Part shown: positions 12,290-23,930 of the stretch, in pieces
How the letters are laid out: each line of letters starts with the position of its first letter
Numbering within the stretch: the first letter of the stretch is position 1
From: Chamaecyparis obtusa
Taxonomy: Eukaryota > Streptophyta > Pinopsida > Cupressales > Cupressaceae
Direction: 5' to 3'
Length of the DNA stretch: 64,000 nucleotides
NCBI GenBank assembly: GCA_027943335.1
Contig: BSBK01001539.1
Coordinates: forward strand, 248,001 to 312,000
Notes under the pieces: model-generated
Told to the model about the DNA's origin: nothing
Database searches by the model: none
Seen by the model: only the letters and a program-made list of their open reading frames with translations
Position numbers and translations under genes: made by a program

Positions 12290-12994
12290 CAAAAATTACA
12301 ACACATGGAAGTAGCACATGATGACTATCTTCAAGTATCGGCGCCTTGATGAGCTCATTTTGGGTGAAGAGTCTCACCCTACCGGACCTAGACAAGATCA
12401 GGATAAGTTTAATGAGCACAAATAAGAAGTGGTCATGCTTATCAAGCTTTCAGTTACTGATGATCAGCTGCCACAAGTGCCATCCAGCAAGACAATTGTA
12501 GAGATCTAGACTATTTTGAAGGATCTCCATGGGACATCAAATAAGAGTCGTGCATTCTTCCTGAAGAACCAGCTATTTTCTATTATGTAGGATGAGCGTA
12601 TGTCCTTACAGGAGCATTTGACAAAGATTAAGGACATTCGAGATCAGTTACAGGCCACTGGTCAGAAAATGGAGGAAGAGGATATGAGCACTTCATCGAA
12701 ATGCTTAACATTGCTGCAACTAATGTTAGACTTAAATTTTTCAGACTTGTGCACCAAACTTCTACAACAGGGCCAATGGAAACAACAATTTGGTAGTAGT
12801 GCCACTTCATCCTCCTCAGAACAAGCCTTCGCAACCAAATCCTTTCACAAGGATAAAGGAAAATCTCAATCAGCTCAGAAAAAAGGCTCCAATCAGCCTC
12901 AGGATAGCTCGAAGAAGAAGAAAGTTCAGTGTAACTACTGCCACAAATTTGGTCACTTGGTAAAAGACTGTCGAAATCGGATTGCTTTTGAATA
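12290..12994 (+). pseudogene. copia gag (UBN2 type) with zinc knuckle
   Basis: This encodes the capsid/nucleocapsid part of the copia polyprotein. A UBN2-type gag reads RLDELILGEES (near 12340), then LKDLHGTSNKSRAFFLKNQL (near 12517-12576) and SLQEHLTKIKDIRDQL (from 12603). A CCHC zinc knuckle, CNYCHKFGHLVKDC, is at about 12931-12972. The frame is broken by a TAA near 12423, a TAG near 12507, a TAG at about 12588 where Gln is expected, and a TAG near 12993. The start codon is not clear because of the decay. Confidence 0.85.
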
Positions 12995-13099
12995 GTGGAA
13001 GTAGGGAGGGTCTCGGCCTAAGACCAATGTCACAAAGCACTCAGAGCAGAAAGAATCTGCATTTTATGCTTTTATGGCAAAACACTCTGCAAATCATGT

Positions 13100-14370
13100 G
13101 AAGTTGTCTACTTGGTACATAGACTCTAGTGCTTCTCCATTTCACTCATCGGTGTGATTGGTTCACAAACTTCCCTTTCACTAATTCAGTCATTTTTTGA
13201 GGAGAAGAGTATACTATTATCGACAAAGGCAACATGCAGATACAATCTAGTGGGAGGAATCTCATATTCCTCAATGTATACTATGTTCCTGGTATGGAAC
13301 TAAATCTCCTCTCTGTGAGCTAGATTATGCGACATTCTCCTCATCTTGATATGGTATTTAGTTCGCACAAGTGTTTGATTGTTGATCATAAGACTTGCAC
13401 TACTGTGGTTGTTGGCATCGAGGATCATGGTCTGTACAGACTTGTGGATTCAGGTGATTCTCTTGAGCATGCCTTTGCAACTAAATCATCTTCCATCAAC
13501 AGTCTTTGGCATCAGCAATATGGTCACCTGAACATTCACTATCTTGCTCAACTTGTTCAAGAGGATCTAGTTCTTGGCTTACTTGAGATTCAGACTCAGC
13601 ATCACCGAGTTTGTGGATCTTGTCAGGTTGGGAAGCAACACAAGACACCATTCAAGGATGGTGATTCATGGCGAGCCTCCAAGGTATTGCAGTTGGTTCA
13701 TGATGATGTATGTAGTCCAATGAATACATTATCTGTTACTAGTGCCAAGTATTTCTTGTTTTTTGTTGATGATTTTAGTCATAAAATGTGGGTTACTTTC
13801 TTAGTCAGAAATTAGATGTGTTTACTATATTTCATAAATTTAAGGCCTTAGTAGAAAAAGAGTCAGGTTGTCCTATAGTCACTGTTAGGTCAAAATTGGG
13901 GGGGGGGAGGTTCTATTAAATTGCTTTCTCCAACTTCTATGATACACATAGCATCAAATGCCAATTAACCACACCTTACACTCCACAGCATAACGGCGTT
14001 CTTGAATATCGAAACCGCACTATAACTGAAATCGCTATGTCAATGATGGAACACAGGAGTCCCTAAGAAATTTTGGGTAGAAGCAATATTCACTGTAGTC
14101 TATCTTCTTAATCGGTCTCCCACACAGGCTGTAAGGGGAAGACATCTGAGGAAGCCTAGACTGGTCACAAACCTAGGATCAGTCATCTAAAAGTCTTTGG
14201 CTCTTTAGCATATGTTTGAATTCCATATGCTCAGCGCTCCAAGTTGGATTCCAAGAGTCAAAAACTCATGTTCACACGGTACTGTGACAACCATAAGGCT
14301 TATTGGTTGATTGATGTAGACATTTATCGTCTTATCTTCAGTCGTGATGTTGTCTTTGGTGAAGAATAAG
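13100..14370 (+). pseudogene. copia protease and integrase, broken
   Basis: The protease active site survives as WYIDSSAS (D-S-S where D-[ST]-G is usual) near 13110. A GAG-pre-integrase segment carries the H-H/C-C zinc finger (LWHQQYGHL ... CGSCQVGKQHK, 13506-13640). The integrase core starts at VHDDVCSPM and continues to VDDFSHKMWV, with the expected DDF block. After the stop near 13813 the frame changes; PYTPQHNGV-EYRNRT near 13970-14015 keeps the catalytic Glu region. A run of nine G's at 13899-13907 marks one local change. Several stops and shifts make it non-functional. Confidence 0.85.
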
Positions 14371-14417
14371 GACCTTTTCAATTTTCCTCATCTGCGTAGA
14401 ACTCTAAGGATCAACCT

Positions 14418-16216
14418 TTGAAGGTTGTTTATTTGGGTGTTCGTCTTCCATTTGGTTCACCTGATGGGAGGGATGATGCAGCCTCTGAGTTTGATGATGC
14501 CCTACTTGAATTCCCTCCGAATGATGCTCCTCCTATTGAACCTATTCTAGTTATTCCTCTTGCATCACATGTTGGTTCTACTCTTCAGCCTAAATGGTGG
14601 GCTAAGACTATCAGTGATCTTCGTCCTGATGAGCTCATCAAGGGTAGATCTTCCAAAAACAAGAGCAAGCAGCAAAATACAGTCAACTTTGTTCTCATGG
14701 CCCACATTCATAGTAATTTTGAGTCTCAAACACATACTAAGGCTAAAGGGGTTCCTGAGTGGAAGAAGGCTATGGAAGCTAAACATCATAGTCTTGTAAA
14801 GAATAACATTTGGGTTCTTTCTAATCTTCCTCTAGAAAAGAAGCCCATTAGTTGCAAATGGGTGTATAAAGTCAAGTACAAAGCTAACGGAACCCTTGAC
14901 AAGTACAAAGCTTGTATCATTGCTAGGGGGTTCTCACAGAAAGAAGGAACTGACTATGACGAGACTTTTGCTCAAACAACCAAAATGAATACCATGTAGC
15001 TCGTCCTTGCCTTAGCAACTCAGGTTGGAAAGTCCATCAGATGGATGTTAAGAGTGCCTTCCTCAATGGTGAGTTGCAAGAAGAAGTCTACATGATGCAA
15101 CCTCCTAGTTTCAAGGTTGTTGGAAAAGAACATTAGGTGTGCAGACTGGTGAAAGCACTCTATGGCCTGAAACAGGCTCCTCAGGCTTGGTACATCAAAA
15201 TTGACAAGTACCTTACAGATAATGGATTTCAGAGGAGTCCATATGATTCTAATTTGTATGTCAAAAACACTGATGGTGATATTCTCTTTCTTGTTGTCTA
15301 TGTTGATGACCTGATTATCACTGGTAGTTTGGCACTTTTGATCAATCATATCAAACAAAGTTTGTGTCAATCCTTTGACATGACAAACTTGGGACTTTTG
15401 CACTATTGTTTAGGTGTTGAAGTTTGGCAGACTGAAGGTAATATCTTCTTATCTCAGTCTAAGTATGCCTACAGTCTATTGGACAAGTTTCGGATGCAAA
15501 ACTACAAACTTGCATCCACACCTATGGAGAAAGGGTTGAAGCTGACAGCCAAATCGAATTTATTAGCATTCAGGTAATTGGTACGTAGTCTCATCTACGT
15601 TACTACTACTAGGCCTAATCTCAGTTTTGCAGTGAGCTACATTTCATGCTTCATGACAGCCCTCAAGGCTGATCATTAGGTAGTAGCAAAGTGTGTGCTA
15701 CGTTATGTGAAGGGCACTTCCAACTTTAACCTTTTGTATAGCAGAAGTCATGATCCTAGACTTATTGGTTTTACAAACGCAGATTGGGCAAGTTCCATTG
15801 ATGACAAAAAATCAACATCTCGGTATGTTTTCAGTTTGGGATCTGGTGCAATCACATGGACTGGCAAGAAGCAGCAGGTGGTGGCTCTTTTCTCAACAAA
15901 AGCTGAGTATCGAGGAACAGTTAAGGCACCTTGTGAGGCAGTTTAGCTTCAAAGGATGCTTTCTGACATGCAAATGTCTCAAGCGGATCCTACTTCTCTG
16001 TACTGTGACAATCAAGGGGTGCTCAAACTGGCCAAGAATTCGGTCTTCCACGAGAGAACCAAGCATGTTGACCTTCATTGTCATTTCATTCAGCAGCTGG
16101 TTGAAGACAGATCAGTTCAATTGCTGTTTGCTCTTATTGCAGATCAGACAACAGATATTCTCACCAAGTCCCTAAGCCCGGACAAGTTTGTAAATTTAGG
16201 GGGCAACTTGGTGTAG
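14418..16216 (+). pseudogene. copia reverse transcriptase and RNase H, broken
   Basis: The N-terminal part of RT_2 reads WKKAMEAKHHSLVKNNIW, then CKWVYKVKYK and [16 protein letters not shown] (14760-14975). After a stop and frame changes the palm continues with LVKALYGLKQAPQAWY and the catalytic LVVYVDDLIITGS (15290-15325). The RNase H part has MLRYVKGTSNFNLLY, NADWASSIDDKKSTS and LYCDNQGVLKLAKN, and ends near DILTKSLSPDKF (16150-16190). Stops inside this part are mainly TAG where Gln or Trp is expected (for example 14997, 15134, 15943). Confidence 0.92.
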
Positions 16217-16242
16217 TCGATAGATTGACCATTAAGGGAGGG

Positions 16243-16425
16243 CATTAGAATAATATCTTTCATAATATCTTTATTATTTATTATTTAATGGTCAATATTG
16301 TAACTTTAATAAATATTAGATAGTTTCTAATTTATGATTGTTTCTTTATAGAACATCGTCTTTGTAACTCCTATAAATGATCATTTGATCATTCATTTAA
16401 TTCATTCAATTATTTTATCGAAACA
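16243..16425 (+). repeat. 3' LTR of the copia element
   Basis: 183-bp copy of 11232-11406, with a short extra TTCATTCAAT-type repeat near its end. It is preceded by the polypurine tract ATTAAGGGAGGG (16231-16242) and ends CGAAACA before the TTTAG flank. Confidence 0.9.
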
Positions 16426-16430
16426 TTTAG

Positions 16431-18208
16431 GGCCAACTTAGGGCAACAATGTACTATAGCTTTTAAGTAAATTTAAGCAATAAAATATATGTGAAAGGAC
16501 AACCTATCTTGGCATAGTTGCAGCATTTAGAGAGCCCAAATACCTTAAAAGATATTAAGCAATAAGGAGGCTGACTCATGAAATTTCGCCTCCTTTCAAG
16601 AAAGGTAGGAGGAAATATAAAAAGGGGTATGGAGATAGAGTTAAGGCAGAAAAGAAAAGGAATATTATAGGATCTAACAGCAGATTTGAGCAGAAATAAG
16701 CCCTAATAGCATAGAACAATGGAGCAGCAACACTATATTTTAAAATGCAGCGATCCTGTCTTTTTAGGATGCAATTAATACCAACAGCTTCAATTATTGG
16801 TATTAAGGCAAATACTCAGATTATGCTCTAAAATAACAATTAATATATGCCAGTGATTAGGATATTCAAAGGGCGCCTGAAGCAGCAATTAATGACAGCA
16901 ATTAAGTTAGAACATCGATAGGCATCAACAATTGCATAACAGCGAACAGGACTAGATCAGAATGTGTTATTGATCAGAAGGCAGTAACATTCTTGTTATT
17001 GTGGTATGCATGAATATATATCTAAATGTGTATGCCTGATATATGGAGCAATATAATGTACAGTTCTTTACATATTAATATAGGCACGTAACATTATGTA
17101 TATATTATAACTAAGCAATAAAATAGATCTCCAAATTGAAACAATCAATCATGGCAAGGTGAGGAAGGGAGTACAAGGAGGGGAAACGGCTATAGGATAC
17201 CTCACTAGGTACACCACCTCATATGAGATGGTAGAATGCCACATGAGGCAAAGAGGGATGGTATATCCACTCTTGGGCCTAGGGTAGAGGATCACTTGGG
17301 CACCCTATTGTAGTTTTTCCTCCCATCTCTACACTAGACGATTGTTGAGATGGATGCAAAGGAGTCTCCATCGTTGAAGAGTGAATAAGGGTGGCATGAT
17401 GAAGGGGAACAGCTATAGGAGTAGGCCACATGAGGCCAAGAGGGATGGCATATCCACTCTTGGGCCTAAGATAGAGGATCGTTTTGGGCACCCTATCATG
17501 TCTTCTTATCCAGACTCCGTTATGATTGAACTCAAATAAGAAATTATATATGTTATATGATTAAACTAATTATGAACATATACTCTAAAACCCTAGTAAT
17601 GGTTGATCTTATGAATTGTATCTTCAATATTTGTCTAACATGATTGCAGGATTTCAACAAGGATTTATCTTGCTTAACAACCTTTCCGGTAAAGTCATAT
17701 CTCTCACTTTATCATGTTCCCTGTTTATTTGAAATTGTGATTCTAGGGCAAATTATAGGGTAATCTGAAAGGGGACATTACAGAGAGCATAAAAGGGAAG
17801 AATTCATAATGCCAATACATAAACAGCTCAAAATTGGCATCTCAAAGTGGAAGCGAATTTGAATGTTATTCAATGTTAGATCAAGAAGAAATATACAGTT
17901 ATAGAAAACACATAGCGAATGATTCAACAACCATGCAATCATTTGCACATTAATGGAAAACATAGAAGAAAAGAACAGTCTTGAGAAATATGTGTAATAG
18001 TAGGAGGTCAGTGATTTTTAGCATGTGAGCAATCATTGTATAATTGTTAGATCTCTTCTGCAACAATGTCTCTTGGTAGCCCTAGGAAAGAAGTGAATTT
18101 TAGCTGTTGAACTATCAGAATTATTGAATTCCACAAATTTACAGAATTTGTGCAGAAAAGTGTGATTGACCATTTAGGCTTTTTTACAATACAGAGAACA
18201 GGAGATAC
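16431..18208. other. Intron 1 sequence (5' part) with an LTR end
   Basis: No gene. The sequence GGGGACATTACA at 17764-17775 matches the right end of the solo LTR at 4967-5313, so the stretch before it is probably the 3' part of a related LTR. I could not find its left end or a target duplication. Confidence 0.4.
17180..17497. repeat. Imperfect duplication inside intron 1
   Basis: A unit beginning GGGGAAACGGCTATAGGA and containing CACATGAGGC, AAGAGGGATGG and CCACTCTTGGGCC occurs at 17180-17309. A shortened copy is at 17404-17497. The second copy lacks about 40 bases of the first. Confidence 0.8.
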
Positions 18209-18284
18209 CAATGGTAAGAAAATCAATAAAAGCATTGACTATGCGACGGGAGAGAGGAGAATCCGTTGTCAGCTGGTTAGACAT
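18209..18284 (-). CDS. SGTA-like co-chaperone, exon 1 (start of protein)
   Basis: The first coding exon starts at ATG 18284-18282 and encodes MSNQLTTDSPLSRRIVNAFI followed by DFLTI, then one base of the next codon. The donor is ATTG followed by GTATCT. In SGTA proteins the N-terminus has the same layout: a short polar start, then a helix with R-IV--F-DFL leading into the EPA/G---EGLEVA block. Joining G from this exon to TT of exon 2 makes Val and gives an uninterrupted dimerisation domain across an intron of 11,681 bp (6528-18208). The ATG has a purine at -3. Upstream, the sequence is GA-rich, like a plant 5' UTR. Confidence 0.85.
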
Positions 18285-18413
18285 TTCTTTTAACGATCGT
18301 GCCGCCCTGAAAGAAGTCAATCGGCGTCTTTCTCTTTCTTCTTCTCAGTTTCTTTTATTGATCTCCCCAGGGTTTCATAGAATTTGCAAATTCATATTTT
18401 TTTCGGGCACCAT
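18285..18413 (-). promoter_or_regulatory. 5' UTR / promoter-proximal region of the SGTA-like gene
   Basis: About 130 bp lies between the ATG and the MITE-like element. It is GA-rich just upstream of the ATG (GAGAAGAAGAAAGAGAAAG). A 12-codon upstream ORF (18413-18375) begins at the junction with the repeat. No convincing TATA box was fixed, and the transcription start is unknown. Confidence 0.4.
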
Positions 18414-18966
18414 GGGGGGCTTTACACTCTACTTTTAAAGACCGGAGCCATTATATTTTTATTAAAAAAGTTATTTGATTAATTAGGATTTGAAAAGAAA
18501 ATAGCAATTTTGTTTTTTTGGAAGAGTAAATTGTTTAAAAATGTATGATTAATAATTAATTGGAAATCTGATCTAGAAACTAATATTCATTATAATGGAT
18601 TGTGGAAATCTGATTTTGTTAATTAATTGGAAATTAGAATACAATAAATTTATAGAAATATGTGAATATATTTATATATTTATAGATTAATATAAACTTT
18701 ATTCGTATTTATAAAAAAATATTTTTAATAGGAAATTAGAATGTAATAAATTAATAGAAATGTGTGAATATGTTTATATATTTATAAAGTAATAAAAACT
18801 TTCATACATATAAAAAAAATATTTTTATCTTTATTTAATCAATAAGTATGGTTGAAGATGCATCACAAGTGTTGTGAATATTTGGGCCTATACTATAAAA
18901 TTTATGAGACCATCCACTTTAAAATAATTCTAAAAATCTCACTAGTAATTTTTTAGGAAGCCCCCC
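18414..18966. mobile_element. MITE-like element next to the gene's 5' end
   Basis: A 553-bp AT-rich stretch is bounded by the inverted ends GGGGGGCTT and AAGCCCCCC. CCAT occurs directly on both sides (18410-18413 and, after one T, 18968-18971) as a possible target duplication. There is no coding sequence. The inside contains a ~100-bp tandem duplication. The short terminal repeats leave room for doubt. Confidence 0.45.
18629..18830. repeat. Tandem duplication, two ~100-bp AT-rich units
   Basis: Unit 1 (18629-18730) and unit 2 (18731-18830) both start GGAAATTAGAAT and share the order ATAGAAATRTGTGAATAT, TTTATATATTTATA and a final AAATATTTTTA. They differ at scattered sites. Confidence 0.85.
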
Positions 18967-18971
18967 TCCAT

Positions 18972-21900
18972 AGAACCACAACCTTAGTTAATTTTTTGGG
19001 GTTAATATTTAATATTTTTATATTAATAAATGATAAATTTTATATGAAATAGATTTTTTTCTTTATTTTTAATATTTATGTATATTTATTCTAATATATT
19101 TATTATATGTATTTATACATGTATCATTATATATTCATTGTACACTTATCTAATTATTTTCATGTCTTGGGTCATTTCCATAGATATAGGATAAAGGCAA
19201 GTTTAAAGGGTCAAAAAGTAGAGGTACATAGTTAGCAAGACTAGATCTACATAATAAGGGGTGAATCTATGGGCAAAAAGGGCTTAAACCTCTATACTTA
19301 ACCTAGGACAAATCAAAATTATTGTGTAAAATTTGAGGTGTTACATAAGCACAAAGGTATCATGTTCGTAGCAATGGTAGGTCAGATTTCAAAATCTTCA
19401 GCAAAAGTATACATTCTTCAATCATAAAGCTAAGTAATTTTATTTTCACAATTACTTTCCTAGATAACATTTAATTTATAATTGCATTACCCCATAACTA
19501 TGAGGTATTTAATCTAAGTTAATTTATGTTTATTTATTTGCATCTAATTGAATTTCCTAGATTAACCCTACCAAAAATATAGTTTCCTTTATGTGATGGT
19601 GAATCTAACCATTCTTACACAATATTGTTTCCCCTTAAAGTTTCCCACACATATTAAGTTTTTAAGAAATGTAATTTCTTAACATTAACATCTTATTTTT
19701 AAAGATTTTGTATTTATTCTTATGCTTCATTATTGTATACTTTGGGAAGCTTAGTAGCATATCCTAAATTCATCCACCTTTGAATAGATCCTTATTTTGC
19801 ATCATGTATTGGCATGGCCCTCTATCTATGGCATGTTTTTGTAGTTCCCTTGTTGAAGTTGGCATATACATCATGACATGTGGTCATTTTATGCATGATC
19901 CACTCATGACATTTTATCATACAAGAAAAATCATATTATTTATGGTGGAATTATACTATCACATATGCTCTTGTTTCTTTTTTAGAAATTTGATCATTAC
20001 AATTCATTCTCTTTTGGATGCCCTTGCTATATTTATCTAGGGTTCTTGTATATTTTCTAATTTTTTTATGGATAATATAATAGCATGCTAGATTCTAATG
20101 ATACATCATCACCTTGTATCTATAGGATTTGACTTTTGATACATCTATTGTAAAGGGCATGCCATAACATCATTGCATCTCATGATGAAATTCCTTCTAT
20201 AATGATTAGCAATCCCCTATTTCTCATGTTTGGTGTATTCATATATCCCATGATGATTTCATGCCTTATGGTGATACATCTTTAAATATTTAGATAGGTA
20301 TTAGTGATGGTGTTACACCCTTTTATTCATTGTCATGATGACATTATGAAACTTAGTGCAGTACTTTTACATATCGATTATGATAGTAGTGTAGACATAA
20401 ATAATTTGTCTTTCGCTATCATATGAGCAACCAATAGCTTTGCTAGAATTAACACCCTAGTCATAGTCTTCAAATCCCCAACCAAATGGAGCTCACTTAG
20501 GTCACCAACCCTTTCTAACACAAGTTCAAAGTCCTTAGTTGTATGCATGACCAAGAGCTAGACTATAGAGAGCCAAACCTTGCCCTATCCTCTTTAAGTT
20601 TTTTTTATTGGAAAAATATTTTTATATTGATTCTCAAAAAAATTATAGTTTTAAAAGAGGTAGCTTAAACCACTAATCTATACATTTTATTCACATCTCT
20701 TACATCCCCTTTTATACAAAAAAGATTGGCTACTTCATATGTAGTAGTCTAAATGCATACATCAAAATATACATTATAAATGATTTAACATCTAGCCCAT
20801 GCCCTACACTATATACTATATATTAAAAGTATCAAAATTTAAACAAAAAAAGGACCCCATTGATCTTTTGGCTTTAGTTTCTCCATTGGTTGTTCTGCCC
20901 AATGGTCATCTTTGGTAAATTTATATATTCTCTTCTTCAACATATGCTTAGTAGTGGTCTTGACTCTTCTCTCATCTTCTCATTCTTGCAAGTATTCTTT
21001 GATATTTTTCCATCTTGACTAGGCTTCTTCCCTTCTATTGTCATTGTTTGAAGAAGCACTCTACAACATAAATGGATGCAAAGGTGAAGTAAACTCTACT
21101 ATATATTTATCCAATCATCACCCTTGGCCTATATGTCCTCACCTGGAATGGAAATGGTAATGAATTCTTCTAAGTTGTAGCAGCATTATGTCTTCATAGA
21201 TGTAGTCATGATATGTTGTGTGTCTTCTTTTTCGCCTAGCTCCAAACACGAAGCTAAAAATAGAGAAGCAATATAAATGTTGGTTTTTAATCTATACTCA
21301 TCCATCGTGTATTCATCTCCCGTCATCATTTTTTACCAATTGGAAAAACATCGGTTTATCAATGCTAAAAAAATCTACAATTAGCCTCCATTGTATCTCA
21401 ACTCTTCATACCACAACCAAAATAGACTGAGACATCTTATCTATGGTTCCATCATGTCTAGAGATAGATGAAATAATGATAATTTCTACTATATCATCCT
21501 AAATATCAAAACTCACACACTTCAACATTCTTAAAAATCTTGTACCATTCAATATTGGAAGTTTACACAATCTCTTCCCTATGCATCATATTTATTAATC
21601 TTCCAAGATAACTCCTTGAAAATCATCTACAATGTTGTTATCATTAGTCGTCACTAATAACATTGCCCATTTATTAGCAGCCCAAATTTTGGAAAAAATT
21701 TATATGCCTATAATGTGAAAATTCGGTTACAACACCTTTATGTACCCCTACAAAAATTTCTTGAGTAGCCCACTTTGAAAGTCTATATTTTGCAATATTT
21801 TGATTGTCATGTAGATCTGCATTGGGGATCATGTTTGTCTACTATCAGTGAATAACATGTCCATTTTTAGCCAATCATAGTTAAATTTAATGTGTCTTCA

Positions 21901-22279
21901 AGATGACAAGTTTGAGTGTCCTATGAAGGTTTATAGTTTGCATATTCTTTAGTCTATTAAAGTGGTCAATTTTGGAGGTCTATATTTCACTGTTGGGTGA
22001 TTGTCATGTCAAAATAATTATTTCCCTCAATTGTCCTTATCTCAATATTCTCACATATTCATTTGCAAAGCTCCATCAATCTGTTTGGTATTTTTTCCAA
22101 ACCTAATCTATTTATGATTTATTGAATATGTTCCTAGCCTAAAGTTGCAATAACCAAATGCTTGGAATAATGAGAAATCCTCAAAAAATAGAATATTTCA
22201 TATATTGGAGTGGACCGCTTCATGTATCTTGGGTCTAGATGGCCTATGTTATGTAATATTATTTTATCTTGGTCAAGGA
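18972..22279. other. Intergenic AT-rich DNA, no gene recognised
   Basis: About 3.3 kb with only short, family-less ORFs (for example 19780-20040 and 21218-21430). No RNA gene or complete repeat was recognised. Confidence 0.4.
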
Positions 22280-22881
22280 TGACTTGCACTAAAGCTTTTA
22301 ATATTTTATCTTATATTTAAGGAATGCATTCAAGGCAAAAAGTGAATAGTAGATAAGTGTGGAAAAAGTTGGAAAAGAGTGTGTTGTGTAAAGAAAAGAA
22401 GAGAGAGAAGATAAGGGGATGTACAATAACCTAAGATCCAATAAATACATTCAAATATTGGTTGCTATTGATTCATGTTCAAAATATGCTTATTTCATTT
22501 ATAAGGTTCTTGTTTCTACTTGATAGTGAGTCTTCTAGTAGATCATTTTGTATCTTGTTTTGAGATAGTGAGTTTCAGTTAAAGAAGTCTTTTGTAACTT
22601 TTCCTAAGGTAGTGAGCCATAATTGTGCAAGTTTGGTTAGTGAGCCTAATCATTGTAATACAACATTATTTATATCATTAGTTTGATTATCACAATGGTT
22701 TTTTACAGCCTTGGTTTTTCCACGTAAATTTGGTGTTCTTGTAGTGTTCTTGCTTTCTACTTTATTATTTCATAAATGATAATTACTTATGGTGATTTTA
22801 ATTTTATCAAGATCTTAATTGAAGTTATTATTGTGATCTAGGTTGATTCACCCCCCTCTCAGTCCTTTTGTGTGTTTAACA
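22280..22881 (+). repeat. 5' LTR, right-hand part, of a copia element
   Basis: The right end is typical of plant copia LTRs: GTTGATTCACCCCCCTCTCA, then ...TTTAACA, immediately followed by ATTGGTAAAAAATC (22882-22895), a decayed TTGGTATCAGAGC primer site. The left end is not defined and the start given is approximate. No matching 3' LTR was found downstream. Confidence 0.55.
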
Positions 22882-22944
22882 ATTGGTAAAAAATCTTGGT
22901 CCCCTCTTGTAAATCTTAATTGCTCAAGTCAAGTGAGATCCGAT

Positions 22945-23900
22945 ATGGCACGTGATTTGAGTTTCAAGTCTATGAAGTTTGAAGGTACAAATTATGCATA
23001 TTAAAAGGAAAGGATAAAGTTCCATACAAAGTATTTTCCAAAAGGATTATGGGAAAGTATTGAAAATGGTTATATCGCACCTCAAGGTGGACCACAAACT
23101 CCAAATGAGATCAAAGCTGAAGAAAAAAATTGAAAGATACGGTTTCTATTTTCAGTTGTATGAGTGATGAAGGGTTCATAAAATTCATTATATTGAAGAC
23201 ATCAAAAGAGATCTACGATAAACTAAGAAATGCCTATGAAGGAGATCCAAAAACAAAGGAAGCCAAGGTAACAAATTTCAAGCACAAGTTTAAAAATTTG
23301 AAGATGAGTGATGATGAGTTCATTGAAACTTATATTCACAGAGTAAATGAGATTTTAAATGCCATAAAGGGTACTAGTGGATCAATTGAAGAAAATGAAG
23401 TAGTAAGAAAAGTGTTGATGACTCTATGTAAGCCCTACAAGTCAAAGAAACATGCAATTGAAGAAATTAATGATTTGAATTCATACACCTTGGATCAAAT
23501 TATTGGTTCACTTTCTTCTTTAAAGATCGATGAAATGGATGAGATCTAGAAAAAGAGGAAGGAAGCAACACTCCAAGCATTGGTCAATCTAAGAGATAAA
23601 GTTCAAGAAGAGATGGATGAAATTTAAGGAAATATAATAAGAAGAATAATAAGAGGAAATGGAGAATATAAAGGTAAGTTGCCTCTAAAATGCTTTATTT
23701 GAGGTAGAATTGGTTAATTTGCTTCTAGGTGTCCATATCAAGAAGAATTCGAAGGATATGACGATGAAAAGGAAAATAATTATGATATTTAGTATAAAAA
23801 GAAGAAGATGGATATAATAGACAAAGAAAAGAAAAGTTTATGCTTTATGGAAGAACATTTGTTTGAAGATGAAGATGATAAAAATTCAAATGAATAATTT
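22945..23900 (+). pseudogene. copia gag (DUF4219/UBN2), without pol
   Basis: The reading begins MARDLSFKSMKFEGTNYAY 64 bases after the LTR end. After one stop (22999) and a one-base shift in an A-run near 23128 it continues KDTVSIFSCMSDEGFIKFI, EIYDKLRNAYEGD and MSDDEFIETYIHRVNEI (23130-23549). A damaged zinc knuckle, with LKCFI and FASRCP recognisable, lies near 23690-23740. This is the UBN2 gag of a different copia family from the one in intron 1. No protease, integrase or RT follows, so the element is truncated or is a gag-only derivative. Confidence 0.8.
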
Positions 23901-23930
23901 CGTTGGCAATTGGCATGTTGAATGTGTTGT

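Larger units (their letters stand above)
11232..16425 (+). mobile_element. Ty1/copia retrotransposon, full length, inactive
   Basis: A 5.2-kb copia element inserted in intron 1 of the SGTA-like gene, antisense to it. It has two short LTRs (11232-11406, 16243-16425) and near-identical 5-bp flanks GTTAG (11227-11231) and TTTAG (16426-16430). A Met-tRNA-like primer site follows the first LTR, and a purine tract (ATTAAGGGAGGG) precedes the second. Domains run gag, protease, integrase, RT, RNase H, the copia order. The LTRs differ by roughly a dozen substitutions plus a small insertion, and the coding region has many stops and frameshifts, so it is an old, dead copy. Confidence 0.93.

Noticed and set aside
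18375..18413. 12-codon upstream ORF of the SGTA gene
   Set aside because: It begins at the repeat junction and the transcription start is unknown; not supported as a regulatory uORF.
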